In this document: positions 7,648 to 15,910 of the stretch, piece after piece
How the letters are laid out: each line of letters starts with the position of its first letter
Numbering within the stretch: the stretch's first letter is position 1
DNA from: Bacteroidota bacterium
GTDB lineage: Bacteria; Bacteroidota; Bacteroidia; Bacteroidales; VadinHA17
DNA length: 34,990 nucleotides
NCBI GenBank assembly: GCA_003250475.1
Contig: QKGI01000042.1
Span: 1 to 34,990, forward strand
Direction: 5' to 3'
The notes under the pieces: generated by a model
Database searches by the model: none
Told to the model about the DNA's origin: nothing
The model's input: the letters and a program-made list of their open reading frames with translations, nothing else
Program-made: the position numbers and the translations under genes

Positions 7648-10600
7648 ATGCAAAAAAAACTCTTAAGACTAACTTTTCTTATTTGTCTGGCAGCTGTCAT
7701 GTCATCCTCAGTCCTTTATGCACAGCAGAGGACTGTTACCGGAAGGGTAACGGATGACACAAATGCTGCCTTACCCGGTGCCTCGATAGTGGTAAAGGGA
7801 ACGACAATAGGAACTGCTTCGGATCTCAACGGGAATTTCACCATCCAGGTACCTTCTGAAGCAACAACGCTGGTTGTTTCATTCATAGGGATGGACACGA
7901 AAGAAGTGCCAATCACTGCAGGACCAATGGAAATCACACTATCGATGTCAGCTGAGGAGGTTGATGCTGTGGTGGTGATCGGATATGGTACCATCAGGAG
8001 ATCGGAAGTGACATCTGCCATCGCCTCCGTGAAGACGGAGGAGATAAAAGACCTGGTGGTCACCGGTGTTGACCAGGCCCTTCAGGGCAAGATAGCCGGG
8101 TTGCAGGTAATGAACAACAGCGGACAGCCCGGCGGCGGTGTGTCAGTCAGGGTAAGGGGTATCACCTCTATAAACAGTAATGATCCCCTGATTGTTATTG
8201 ATGGTGTTCCCTTCACGGATAACATGGTTGAGAACACCGGTTATGACGGCCTTGGCGGCTCTGACGGGCAGACACAAAACAGTTTCCTTGCTACACTGAA
8301 CCCCAATGACATTGAGTCTATAGATGTATTGAAGGATGCCTCCGCGCAGGCTATCTACGGGTCACAGGCAGCTAACGGAGTACTCCTGATAACCACGAAA
8401 AAGGGTAAGGCCGGAGACGGGAAGGTCACCTATGATTTTTCCTACGGGCTGCAGGATGTGACAAGGAAGCTTGATGTCATGAATCTCCGCCAGTTTGCAG
8501 AATACCAGAACAGTGTGATAGCCGAGCTGGGATCTGGTTATACCCCGACAGAGGAGTTTGCCGATCCTTCCCTCCTGGGTGAAGGGACCGACTGGCAGGA
8601 CGCAATCTTCAGGCAGGGATATACCATGGATCACCAGCTGGGAATATCAGGCGGAAAGGAGAACACTAGCTACTACTTCTCCGCAGGTTATTATGATCAG
8701 AAAGGGATCCTGATAGGTTCTGATTTCAAACGTTACTCAACCAGGTTCAATCTTGACAGCAAGGTAAAGAGCTGGCTGAAGGCCGGTGTAAGCTCCAATA
8801 TCACCAGGAGCATTCAGAACGTGACACTGGCAGACGCAGCCGAGAGTACCATATGGTGGTCGACATTGCAGAACCCGCTGATCCCCGTAAAGAACCTCGA
8901 CGGCACCTGGGCAGGTAACTACTCTGTAGGCGGGTACAACTACACTGCAGACAACCCGGTAGCCACGAGCAACAGCAGGGGTAACAAGAGTGTCAACAGC
9001 CAGATATTCGGCAACATATATGCTGAAATAATCTTCCTGGAGGGGCTCTCTCTCAGAAATGAATTCTCTTACCAGATAGGGTTGCAGAACAACACTGCAT
9101 TTCAGTATGGAGACAATATAGGTACCCGGTCGCTGCAGGCACAGCTCTATGACAGCCGCAGCAACTCTTACTACTACGCAGTAAGAAATTACCTTAACTA
9201 TGCCAGGACACTGGGAAAACATAAGCTCAACTTTACCGGTGGCCATGAGGCTCAGTATTCGTACTGGGAGACTGTCAGCGGAAAGAAGGTTGACCTTCAG
9301 AATGACATCCTTGACCTGAATGCCGGGAGCACTGACAAGACCACATGGGATCTTACCGGAGGCAAGGGCGACTGGGCGATGGAGTCATATTTCGTAAGAG
9401 GAAACTACACCTTCGATGAACGGTATTCTCTATCGCTGAGCTACAGGGCTGACAAATCATCGAACTTCGGTCCCAACAGAAAATGGGGATTCTTCCCCGG
9501 GGCATCAGTAGGGTGGACCGTCACCAACGAGAAGTTCGCAGCCAACTGGACAAATGTGATGAACTATATGAAGATCAGGCTTGGTGCCGGGTCGGTGGGT
9601 AACCAGAACCTGCCCAGCGGTGCACCCAGTCCGCCATATACTTCCAACGTCAACTTCTGGCCGGGGCCGGTGGGCTTCGGACAGGTGGGCACAGCCTCGA
9701 CCAACTTCATCGCCGGGATTGCCAATCCCGATCTTAGCTGGGAGTCTGTAATAACATACAACGGAGGTGTTGACCTGGGCTTCCTGGGTGGAAAAATAGA
9801 CCTGACGGTTGACGTCTACAAGAAGGTAACCTCCAGGATGCTCCTGTTCAGCACCGGCCCTGCCCTGCTCGGTATAGGCGATGCCTGGAACGACCTGAAG
9901 GCACCGATAGGTAATGTCGGACAGATGACTAATACCGGTGTTGACGTGGGCCTGGTGACACGGAATATTTCAAAACCCAATTTCTCATGGAATACCTCGG
10001 TCGTCTTCTCACATTACAAGAACGTACTCAACAAGCTGATCAATGAGTCATCCTCTATTGACGGTAAGTTATACTATGACAATTACCTGATCACCCATAC
10101 TGTGCCGGGCTACGCCGTAGGCACCTTCTGGGGGCTCAAGACAGACGGCCTCTTCCGTACCCCGGCTGAGCTGGCTAACTCCTATCCGCAGTTCGGATCG
10201 GCAGTAGCCGAGAACGAAACATGGCTCGGCGACGTGAGGTTTAAAGATATCAACGATGACCAGGTCATTGATTCAAAGGATCTCACCTTTATCGGAAGCC
10301 CGATACCCGACTTCACTTTTGGCTTTACAAACAACTTCAGGTACAGGGACTTTGACCTGTCGGTCTTCCTGCAGGGAAGCTACGGGGCCGAGATATACAA
10401 CTTCATGAAATGGCAGCTTGAGAGGATGAATAACGTCTATTACAACCAGTCCACTGCCGTCATGGACCGCTATACGGCCACCAACACCGGCGGTGAACTT
10501 CCGCGTTTCTCCAACACCAACACCAACAACACGGCCATGTCAGACCGGTATGTTGAAGACGGTTCCTATGTCCGCGTACAGAATATTACACTCGGTTACA

Positions 10601-10806
10601 GGCTGCCAAAATCGCTTATCAGCAAGGTGCAGATAAACAACCTCAGGGTGTACGTAACGGTACAGAACCTTTACACATTCACAAAGTACTCCGGTTACGA
10701 TCCTGAAGTAGGCTCATACAATAACAGTATTAAGCTTATGAACGTTGATGCAGGTCACTATCCCAATCCGCGAACCTTTATGGGCGGAGTGAGTGTTGAG
10801 TTTTAA
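7648..10806 (+). CDS. SusC-like TonB-dependent outer-membrane oligosaccharide transporter
   Basis: The product is 1052 residues long, a normal SusC size. It has a signal peptide (about 1-25, ending LYAQ) and a CarboxypepD_reg-like Ig domain (about 28-100, VTGRVTDDTNAALPGASIVV). A TonB-box-like segment (DAVVVIGYGT, about 106-115) leads into a plug domain with LQGKIAGLQV, VRVRGITS and DPLIVIDGVPF motifs (about 140-190). The rest is a 22-strand barrel ending in Phe (GGVSVEF). No STN domain is present, so it should transport rather than signal through an anti-sigma factor. It pairs with the SusD lipoprotein encoded 12 bp downstream to import hemicellulose oligosaccharides in a TonB-driven way. 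It is the first gene of the rightward operon. An overlapping 67-codon frame at 7554-7757 is a shadow. Confidence 0.97.
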   Translation: MQKKLLRLTFLICLAAVMSSSVLYAQQRTVTGRVTDDTNAALPGASIVVKGTTIGTASDLNGNFTIQVPSEATTLVVSFIGMDTKEVPITAGPMEITLSMSAEEVDAVVVIGYGTIRRSEVTSAIASVKTEEIKDLVVTGVDQALQGKIAGLQVMNNSGQPGGGVSVRVRGITSINSNDPLIVIDGVPFTDNMVENTGYDGLGGSDGQTQNSFLATLNPNDIESIDVLKDASAQAIYGSQAANGVLLITTKKGKAGDGKVTYDFSYGLQDVTRKLDVMNLRQFAEYQNSVIAELGSGYTPTEEFADPSLLGEGTDWQDAIFRQGYTMDHQLGISGGKENTSYYFSAGYYDQKGILIGSDFKRYSTRFNLDSKVKSWLKAGVSSNITRSIQNVTLADAAESTIWWSTLQNPLIPVKNLDGTWAGNYSVGGYNYTADNPVATSNSRGNKSVNSQIFGNIYAEIIFLEGLSLRNEFSYQIGLQNNTAFQYGDNIGTRSLQAQLYDSRSNSYYYAVRNYLNYARTLGKHKLNFTGGHEAQYSYWETVSGKKVDLQNDILDLNAGSTDKTTWDLTGGKGDWAMESYFVRGNYTFDERYSLSLSYRADKSSNFGPNRKWGFFPGASVGWTVTNEKFAANWTNVMNYMKIRLGAGSVGNQNLPSGAPSPPYTSNVNFWPGPVGFGQVGTASTNFIAGIANPDLSWESVITYNGGVDLGFLGGKIDLTVDVYKKVTSRMLLFSTGPALLGIGDAWNDLKAPIGNVGQMTNTGVDVGLVTRNISKPNFSWNTSVVFSHYKNVLNKLINESSSIDGKLYYDNYLITHTVPGYAVGTFWGLKTDGLFRTPAELANSYPQFGSAVAENETWLGDVRFKDINDDQVIDSKDLTFIGSPIPDFTFGFTNNFRYRDFDLSVFLQGSYGAEIYNFMKWQLERMNNVYYNQSTAVMDRYTATNTGGELPRFSNTNTNNTAMSDRYVEDGSYVRVQNITLGYRLPKSLISKVQINNLRVYVTVQNLYTFTKYSGYDPEVGSYNNSIKLMNVDAGHYPNPRTFMGGVSVEF

Positions 10807-10818
10807 TGACTTAAAATT

Positions 10819-12432
10819 ATGATCATGAAAAACATAATAATATACTTTATAGTAATCCTGGCAGCAGTGCTTGCATCATGCAGTGAGTCATTCACTGAGC
10901 GTCCTTCACTCTCGGGTGCGACGGTGAGTAACTATTACAATACTGCAGATGAGGTAAGGGCTGCAACGAGTACCATCTACTCAGGATTGGCATGGTCAGG
11001 GTATGAAGCCCGTGCCCTCGATTGCATAGGTGAGATTCTATCGGGCAATGAGCATACCTGGAATGGTGATGACACTCCTTTCCAGGAGATGACTGTTTCC
11101 GCCACATCTGTCCGTCTCTCCGATTCATGGAAAGCATTCTACAAGGTGAACGGCTGGACCAGTGCGCTCATGGCTACTCTTGAACAGAAGAAGGCTGATG
11201 GCGGTGATCCGGCAATCCTTGATCCGGCAATCGCCGAATGTCACTTCCTCAGGGGGACGGTCTACTTCTACCTGGCCCGCATCTTCGGCCATGTACCCAT
11301 CGTTACCGATCCGGGGGCTATAGCTCTCACGGGTAACTTCAACATACCCCGCTATTACCAGGAGGATGTACTGCGGTTTGCCCTGGAGGAGCTCCAGCTT
11401 GCCGAAACCGGGTTACCGGAGACAGATGTGCCCGGCAGGGTAACAAAATACTCCGCCAAGGGTATGATGGCAAAGCTCTACCTTTATCAGAAGGACTATA
11501 CCAATGCAAAGCAGAAAGCCTGGGAGGTGATCGACTCGAAACAGTATGACCTCTTCCCCGATTATCGTGCCATGTTCAACTCAAGTGCCAACAACAACAA
11601 CATTGAAACCCTGTTTGCTGTGCAGCACCAGTGCACCATGAACCCCTGGGGATCGGGCAACCAGCTCAATCCTGACCGCGGACCGTCCAGCATGCAGACG
11701 GATGAAGCCAATATGTGGGAACTCTACAGGCCTTCCCTTGATATCAGGACTGCCTATGAACCCAATGACAGGAGGCGTGCCGGTTCGATGATGGAGCAGG
11801 GATGGACCATGGCGGACTGGAAGCCTCAGAAACTGCCACAGTCTGACGGATCTTATACGGCAGACGATGCTGCCTATAATGAGTTCATGAAGAACGGATT
11901 CAGGTATGACACCATACAGGACACCAAGCAGGGCGGAACGCTTAACGGCACCCGTTCCACAATAGCCAAGTATGTCGTAGGACCGGGGTCCAAGTATGGC
12001 GGCGAACAGGTTATCGGCATGAACACAGGTATAAACTTCATGATGTTACGTTATGCCGACATCCTTCTAATCTATACCGAGGCTACCCTGGGCACTGCTG
12101 CCTCAACAAGCGATGCAACAGCCCTGGGGGCTTTCAATGCCGTTCGCCTCCGTGCCGGACTGCCGACAAAAGATGTTGTCGATCTGGATGATATAATGCA
12201 GGAACGCCGTGTGGAGTTTGCCTTTGAAGGCGACTACTGGTTCGATATTACCCGCCAGGGGTTCCAGAAGGCGAAGGAGATAATAGAGGCACAGAACAGG
12301 GGTACCATGCCCGGCAGCCCCTTCTATGTGACCAACTTCACCGAGGATAAGATGTTCCTTCCGATTCCTGCCTCCGAGGTACTTCAGGACCCGAGGCTTG
12401 ATGAAGATCCTGAACCCTATTATACCAAATAG
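10819..12432 (+). CDS. SusD-like surface lipoprotein (RagB/SusD family)
   Basis: The product is 537 residues long with a lipoprotein signal; Cys at about 21 follows VLAS. SusD marks include the TPR-like helical segment AECHFLRGTVYFYLARIFG with HVPIVTD next to it (about 139-165) and MMAKLYLYQKDYTNAKQKAW (about 214-235). The C-terminal EYLR-type region reads ERRVEFAFEGDYWFDITRQG (about 461-480). It forms the lid of the SusC barrel and binds the incoming glycan at the cell surface. An alternative start is the second Met (10825). It is separated by 12 bp from susC and 2 bp from the next gene, clearly one operon. Confidence 0.97.
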   Translation: MIMKNIIIYFIVILAAVLASCSESFTERPSLSGATVSNYYNTADEVRAATSTIYSGLAWSGYEARALDCIGEILSGNEHTWNGDDTPFQEMTVSATSVRLSDSWKAFYKVNGWTSALMATLEQKKADGGDPAILDPAIAECHFLRGTVYFYLARIFGHVPIVTDPGAIALTGNFNIPRYYQEDVLRFALEELQLAETGLPETDVPGRVTKYSAKGMMAKLYLYQKDYTNAKQKAWEVIDSKQYDLFPDYRAMFNSSANNNNIETLFAVQHQCTMNPWGSGNQLNPDRGPSSMQTDEANMWELYRPSLDIRTAYEPNDRRRAGSMMEQGWTMADWKPQKLPQSDGSYTADDAAYNEFMKNGFRYDTIQDTKQGGTLNGTRSTIAKYVVGPGSKYGGEQVIGMNTGINFMMLRYADILLIYTEATLGTAASTSDATALGAFNAVRLRAGLPTKDVVDLDDIMQERRVEFAFEGDYWFDITRQGFQKAKEIIEAQNRGTMPGSPFYVTNFTEDKMFLPIPASEVLQDPRLDEDPEPYYTK

Positions 12433-12434
12433 CC

Positions 12435-13670
12435 ATGTCCGATATGAAAAAGATAAAATACTACAGGTTTCCGGCATCGATGCTGATACTGGTGACCATC
12501 CTTACGGGATTCTTCTTCCAGTCCTGCGAAAAGCAGGATGAGATGGCAATGCCGGAAGTAATATATGTCCGTAAGACAGATCCTGCCAAGTCCGACTCAC
12601 TGGTGGCCCATGCCTTCATGGGTGACAATATCGCCATTATAGGCAAAAACCTGGGGAATGTGGATGAGATATGGTTCAATGACCAGAAGGCAAATCTAAA
12701 CCCCAACCTTGTTACCAGCACTTCAATCATCGTACAGGTACCGGAAATCATACCGGCAACAGTTACCAACAAGATGACCCTGATCAACAGTGATAAGGTT
12801 AAAAAGCTGGAATACGAATTCGGAGTGGATGTACCGGCACCGCTTGTTGACAGGATGGTTTGCGAATATGTTGCAGACGGTGAAACGGCAGTCATCAAGG
12901 GAAATTACTTTGTCGATGATCCTGCCCTGCCGCTGGCAGTTCTCTTCCCCGGAAATGTTGCCGGGACGATAGTGAGCTCCACGATAACCGAGATACAGGT
13001 GACGGTACCTGCCGGTGTGGGCCCCGGCCAGGTACAGGTGAAGACTCTCTACGGGACAACCCGGTCGCGTTTCTTCTTCCGCGATGACAGGAACATCATA
13101 CTTAATTTTGACGACCTGACCGCTGCCGGTGGCTGGCGTTCGGGTGTCATCGGCAACTCCAACCCGGAACCCGTTGACGGTAACTATGTGAGATTCTCGG
13201 GAGCAATGGCGGGAGGCGCCGGCTCAACATGGAACGAGGACGCTTTCAGCTTTAACCTCTGGCCCCTGGCAAACGAACGTCCCGATATCCCTGTTTATAC
13301 AGGCGATATCAAGGATGGGCTCATCAAGTTTGAAGTGAACGTACTGGCAGCATGGCAGTCATCAGCCCTGCAGATGATCTTTACACCATACACTACTACC
13401 GCTACAAACGGTTATATCGCTGACGGAACATATCCCAGAGGGCTATGGTCACCCTGGAAAGAGACAGGAACCTACCAGACAGACGGATGGATCACCGTTT
13501 CATTCCCGCTGTCAGATTTCATCTATACATTTGATGGGGCCGAGTGTGCGAATAAGCTTACCGCAGACATGATCAGCGGACTGACCTTCTTCGTCTGGAA
13601 CGGCGGTGTGGCCGGAACCGACTGCAATCCTCACATATGTATAGACAATATACGTGTGGTGCCGAAGTAA
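12435..13670 (+). CDS. Surface glycan-binding lipoprotein with IPT/TIG domains (SGBP-B type)
   Basis: The product is 411 residues long; lipoprotein Cys at about 31 follows FFFQS. Two Ig-like IPT/TIG modules follow, about 40-130 (PEVIYVRKTDPAKSDSLVAH, then GDNIAIIGKNLGNVDEIWF) and about 135-217 (GETAVIKGNYFVDD, then ITEIQVTVPAGVGPGQVQV). The C-terminal domain (about 220-411) has the ILNFDD...GGWR...GNYVRF pattern of the SGBP-B glycan-binding family first described in xyloglucan loci. Exposed aromatics (SFNLWPLANE, YPRGLWSPWKETG) are candidate ligand platforms. It acts at the cell surface, helping hold polymer near SusCD. The start could also be Met4 (12444). The specific ligand is not predictable; mannan-, glucan- and xyloglucan-binding members all exist. 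Confidence 0.88.
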   Translation: MSDMKKIKYYRFPASMLILVTILTGFFFQSCEKQDEMAMPEVIYVRKTDPAKSDSLVAHAFMGDNIAIIGKNLGNVDEIWFNDQKANLNPNLVTSTSIIVQVPEIIPATVTNKMTLINSDKVKKLEYEFGVDVPAPLVDRMVCEYVADGETAVIKGNYFVDDPALPLAVLFPGNVAGTIVSSTITEIQVTVPAGVGPGQVQVKTLYGTTRSRFFFRDDRNIILNFDDLTAAGGWRSGVIGNSNPEPVDGNYVRFSGAMAGGAGSTWNEDAFSFNLWPLANERPDIPVYTGDIKDGLIKFEVNVLAAWQSSALQMIFTPYTTTATNGYIADGTYPRGLWSPWKETGTYQTDGWITVSFPLSDFIYTFDGAECANKLTADMISGLTFFVWNGGVAGTDCNPHICIDNIRVVPK

Positions 13671-13693
13671 CAAAAAATGAAAAATGAATTGCG

Positions 13694-15808
13694 ATGCATA
13701 AAATTCAAATAAAATTCCGCAACTGGACACTGTTACTCGCGACACTTTGCGTGGTCAGTGCCGGTATTATCCTCACCTCCTGCGAGGGAAAGGAGGAGGA
13801 AGATACGAAGGTGGTTCTCTATAGCTTCGGGCCTATGCCTATAGCCAGGGGAGCCGAGCTGAAATTCATCGGGATGAATCTTGACAAGGTGACTGCTGTC
13901 GTGTTACCGGATGGTATCAATATCACCTCCTTCACACAGAAGACATCCACCCTCCTTACGCTTACCGTTCCCCAGGAAGCAATCCCGGGTTATGTAGTGC
14001 TGAAGACACCTGATGGAGATATAACAACCAAAACCGAGATAGGTTTCTCAGAGCCCATCTCCATTGCCGGATTCACCCCTGCCACTGTCAAGGCCGGCGA
14101 CGAGCTGACAATAACAGGCGATTACCTGAACCTGGTGGGTGAGGTGATACTGACCGACAGGGTAACGGTTGCTGAGGATGATTTTACCAGCCACAGCCGT
14201 ACTGAGATCAAGCTGGTGATACCGGCTGAAGCACAGACCGGAAAGATTGCCGTATCCAATGCCGCAGAAGAGCCCATAATTGTATATTCGGCTACCAGCC
14301 TTACTGTGAAGCTGCCTGCCTTTACCACGGTGGCACCCAATCCGGTCAAGGCCGGAACTGCGCTGACAATAACCGGGACTGATCTTGACCTGGTTGTAAC
14401 TGTCACCCTTGGAGGTAACAAAGTGATTGCAGCAGCAGATCTTGTGAGTCAGACCGCTACGGAGATAGTTCTTACCGTGCCTGAAGACACCAAAGACGGC
14501 AAGGTGATAATGACACCCGCTTCCGGCGTGGAAGTCATTTCGGCCGATGACCTTATTATGGTTGTACCTACTGTCAGTGTCACCCCGGTGACGCTTAAAA
14601 ATGGCCAGGATATAACCGTTACAGGAACCAACCTTGACCTTGTTGATCACGTGGTCTTCGGTGGTGACAAGCAGGGCACGATCAAGGACGGAGGTACTGC
14701 AACCCAGATACTGGTAACGGTACCCGATGATGCCGTGACAGGCGTGGTGACCTTTGTTACAAAAGCCGGCAAGGAGGTGACAGGACCTAACCTTACGATG
14801 ATAGATCCGGTGTTCAGCTCTTTCACTCCTACCTCGGCTAAAGCAAACACCAATATTACCATCACAGGTACGGACCTTGACCTTGTCACTGATGTGGTAT
14901 TCACCGGCGGACTTAACGGCACGATAGTGTCCGGAACGGAGACATCGCTTACCGTTACCGTCCCCGTAGGAGCAAAGACAGGAAAGATCACAATTGTTGC
15001 CATGAACAAGACTGAGGTAGAGTCGGCCATCGACTTCACCATTCTTGCAAACCTGCCGACCTTTGACTCATATACCGAGTTCCGCGGTGAGCCCGGCAAG
15101 ATACTGACAATCAACGGCACCAATTTGCTTCTTGTCAAGGAGCTTACCTTCCCGGGTAATGTCCCTGCAACAGCTTATGGAATCAAAACTGACACAAAAA
15201 TTGAGGTTTACGTACCGGTGAATGTCCCCTTTGGCAATGGTACCATCTCACTCTTAACCTACGAGGGTGAAGAGGGTCTGTTCCCGCAGATATTCTTTGG
15301 TGGAACCTATCCTGTGGTTGATCCGGCACTGATGATCACCAATTATGATGATGATTTCAGTCAGTACGGATACTGGAGCGGCATTACCGAAACGGGCAAT
15401 GACCCGGCATATGCTCTTGATAATAATTATATGCACGGAACGACCGCTGCTGCAAACGGGTGGTTCTGGATATGGGGATGCAACTGGGTTGCTTTCCCGT
15501 CAGTTACTAAAGCTGACCATTATCTGAAACTCGACGTAAACATAACCAGACCGTTTGCTCCCGGTACAGGATCATTTACATTTAAACTAAGTGGTACGGA
15601 TATAGATATAGGCCATCTTGGTATTGAGAATCCTGACGGTAGCTGGTCTACTACAGGCTGGATTACCGTTACGATTGATCTTGCAAACTATACAGCACTG
15701 CCTGATGTGATTCCTTCAGGAGGAGACTGGGGTATAACCCTCTGGACGGGGGTTGACATGGACCTCACAGGTCTGTATGTCGATAATATAAGATTTGAAC
15801 ATAAATAA
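13694..15808 (+). CDS. Elongated surface glycan-binding lipoprotein with six IPT/TIG repeats
   Basis: The product is 704 residues long; lipoprotein Cys at 30 (GIILTSC). Six tandem Ig-like IPT/TIG modules of about 80 residues lie at roughly 40-118, 121-204, 208-290, 292-369, 372-450 and 455-535. Each has the core [IL]T[IV][TN]GT[DN]LDLV-like strand and a (L)TVP(xx)A(x)TGK-type edge. The C-terminal domain (540-704) carries a striking aromatic patch (NGWFWIWGCNWVAF, about 588-601) that probably contacts the glycan. It ends with a VDNIRF-type strand, as in the preceding protein. The array should work as a stalk placing the binding face far from the membrane. It has twice the usual number of modules for an SGBP-B. 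It lies 23 bp after the first SGBP and is followed by a hairpin. Confidence 0.87.
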   Translation: MHKIQIKFRNWTLLLATLCVVSAGIILTSCEGKEEEDTKVVLYSFGPMPIARGAELKFIGMNLDKVTAVVLPDGINITSFTQKTSTLLTLTVPQEAIPGYVVLKTPDGDITTKTEIGFSEPISIAGFTPATVKAGDELTITGDYLNLVGEVILTDRVTVAEDDFTSHSRTEIKLVIPAEAQTGKIAVSNAAEEPIIVYSATSLTVKLPAFTTVAPNPVKAGTALTITGTDLDLVVTVTLGGNKVIAAADLVSQTATEIVLTVPEDTKDGKVIMTPASGVEVISADDLIMVVPTVSVTPVTLKNGQDITVTGTNLDLVDHVVFGGDKQGTIKDGGTATQILVTVPDDAVTGVVTFVTKAGKEVTGPNLTMIDPVFSSFTPTSAKANTNITITGTDLDLVTDVVFTGGLNGTIVSGTETSLTVTVPVGAKTGKITIVAMNKTEVESAIDFTILANLPTFDSYTEFRGEPGKILTINGTNLLLVKELTFPGNVPATAYGIKTDTKIEVYVPVNVPFGNGTISLLTYEGEEGLFPQIFFGGTYPVVDPALMITNYDDDFSQYGYWSGITETGNDPAYALDNNYMHGTTAAANGWFWIWGCNWVAFPSVTKADHYLKLDVNITRPFAPGTGSFTFKLSGTDIDIGHLGIENPDGSWSTTGWITVTIDLANYTALPDVIPSGGDWGITLWTGVDMDLTGLYVDNIRFEHK

Positions 15809-15843
15809 TGGTATTTGACTAGATCAGCCATTTAAGAGGGAGT

Positions 15844-15885
15844 AAAGGGTGTCTCGGTTTTTTTCACTAAATTGAGATACCCTTT
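15844..15885 (+). terminator. Intercistronic hairpin between SGBP and the T9SS mannanase gene
   Basis: A 12-bp inverted repeat, AAAGGGTGTCTC (15844-15855) and GAGATACCCTTT (15874-15885), pairs fully with one G-U wobble around an 18-nt U-rich loop. The following sequence is only mildly T-rich (GCAATTTTAG), so it is a weak or partial terminator, or a 3'-end stabiliser that keeps susCD/SGBP mRNA more abundant than the enzyme genes downstream. Confidence 0.55.
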
Positions 15886-15910
15886 GCAATTTTAGATAAG
15901 TGATGTACTG

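Noticed and set aside
7554-7757. 67-codon frame overlapping the susC start
   Set aside because: It overlaps the signal peptide and Ig domain of susC in another frame and has no supporting features.
14048-14650. 200-codon minus-strand frame within the IPT-repeat gene
   Set aside because: It is an antisense frame produced by the repetitive Thr/Val/Gly-rich coding sequence; no independent evidence.
14320-15050. Possible DNA-level tandem repeat or phase-variable array in the second SGBP gene
   Set aside because: The repeats are recognisable only at protein level; codons differ strongly between units, so no recombinogenic identity is seen.
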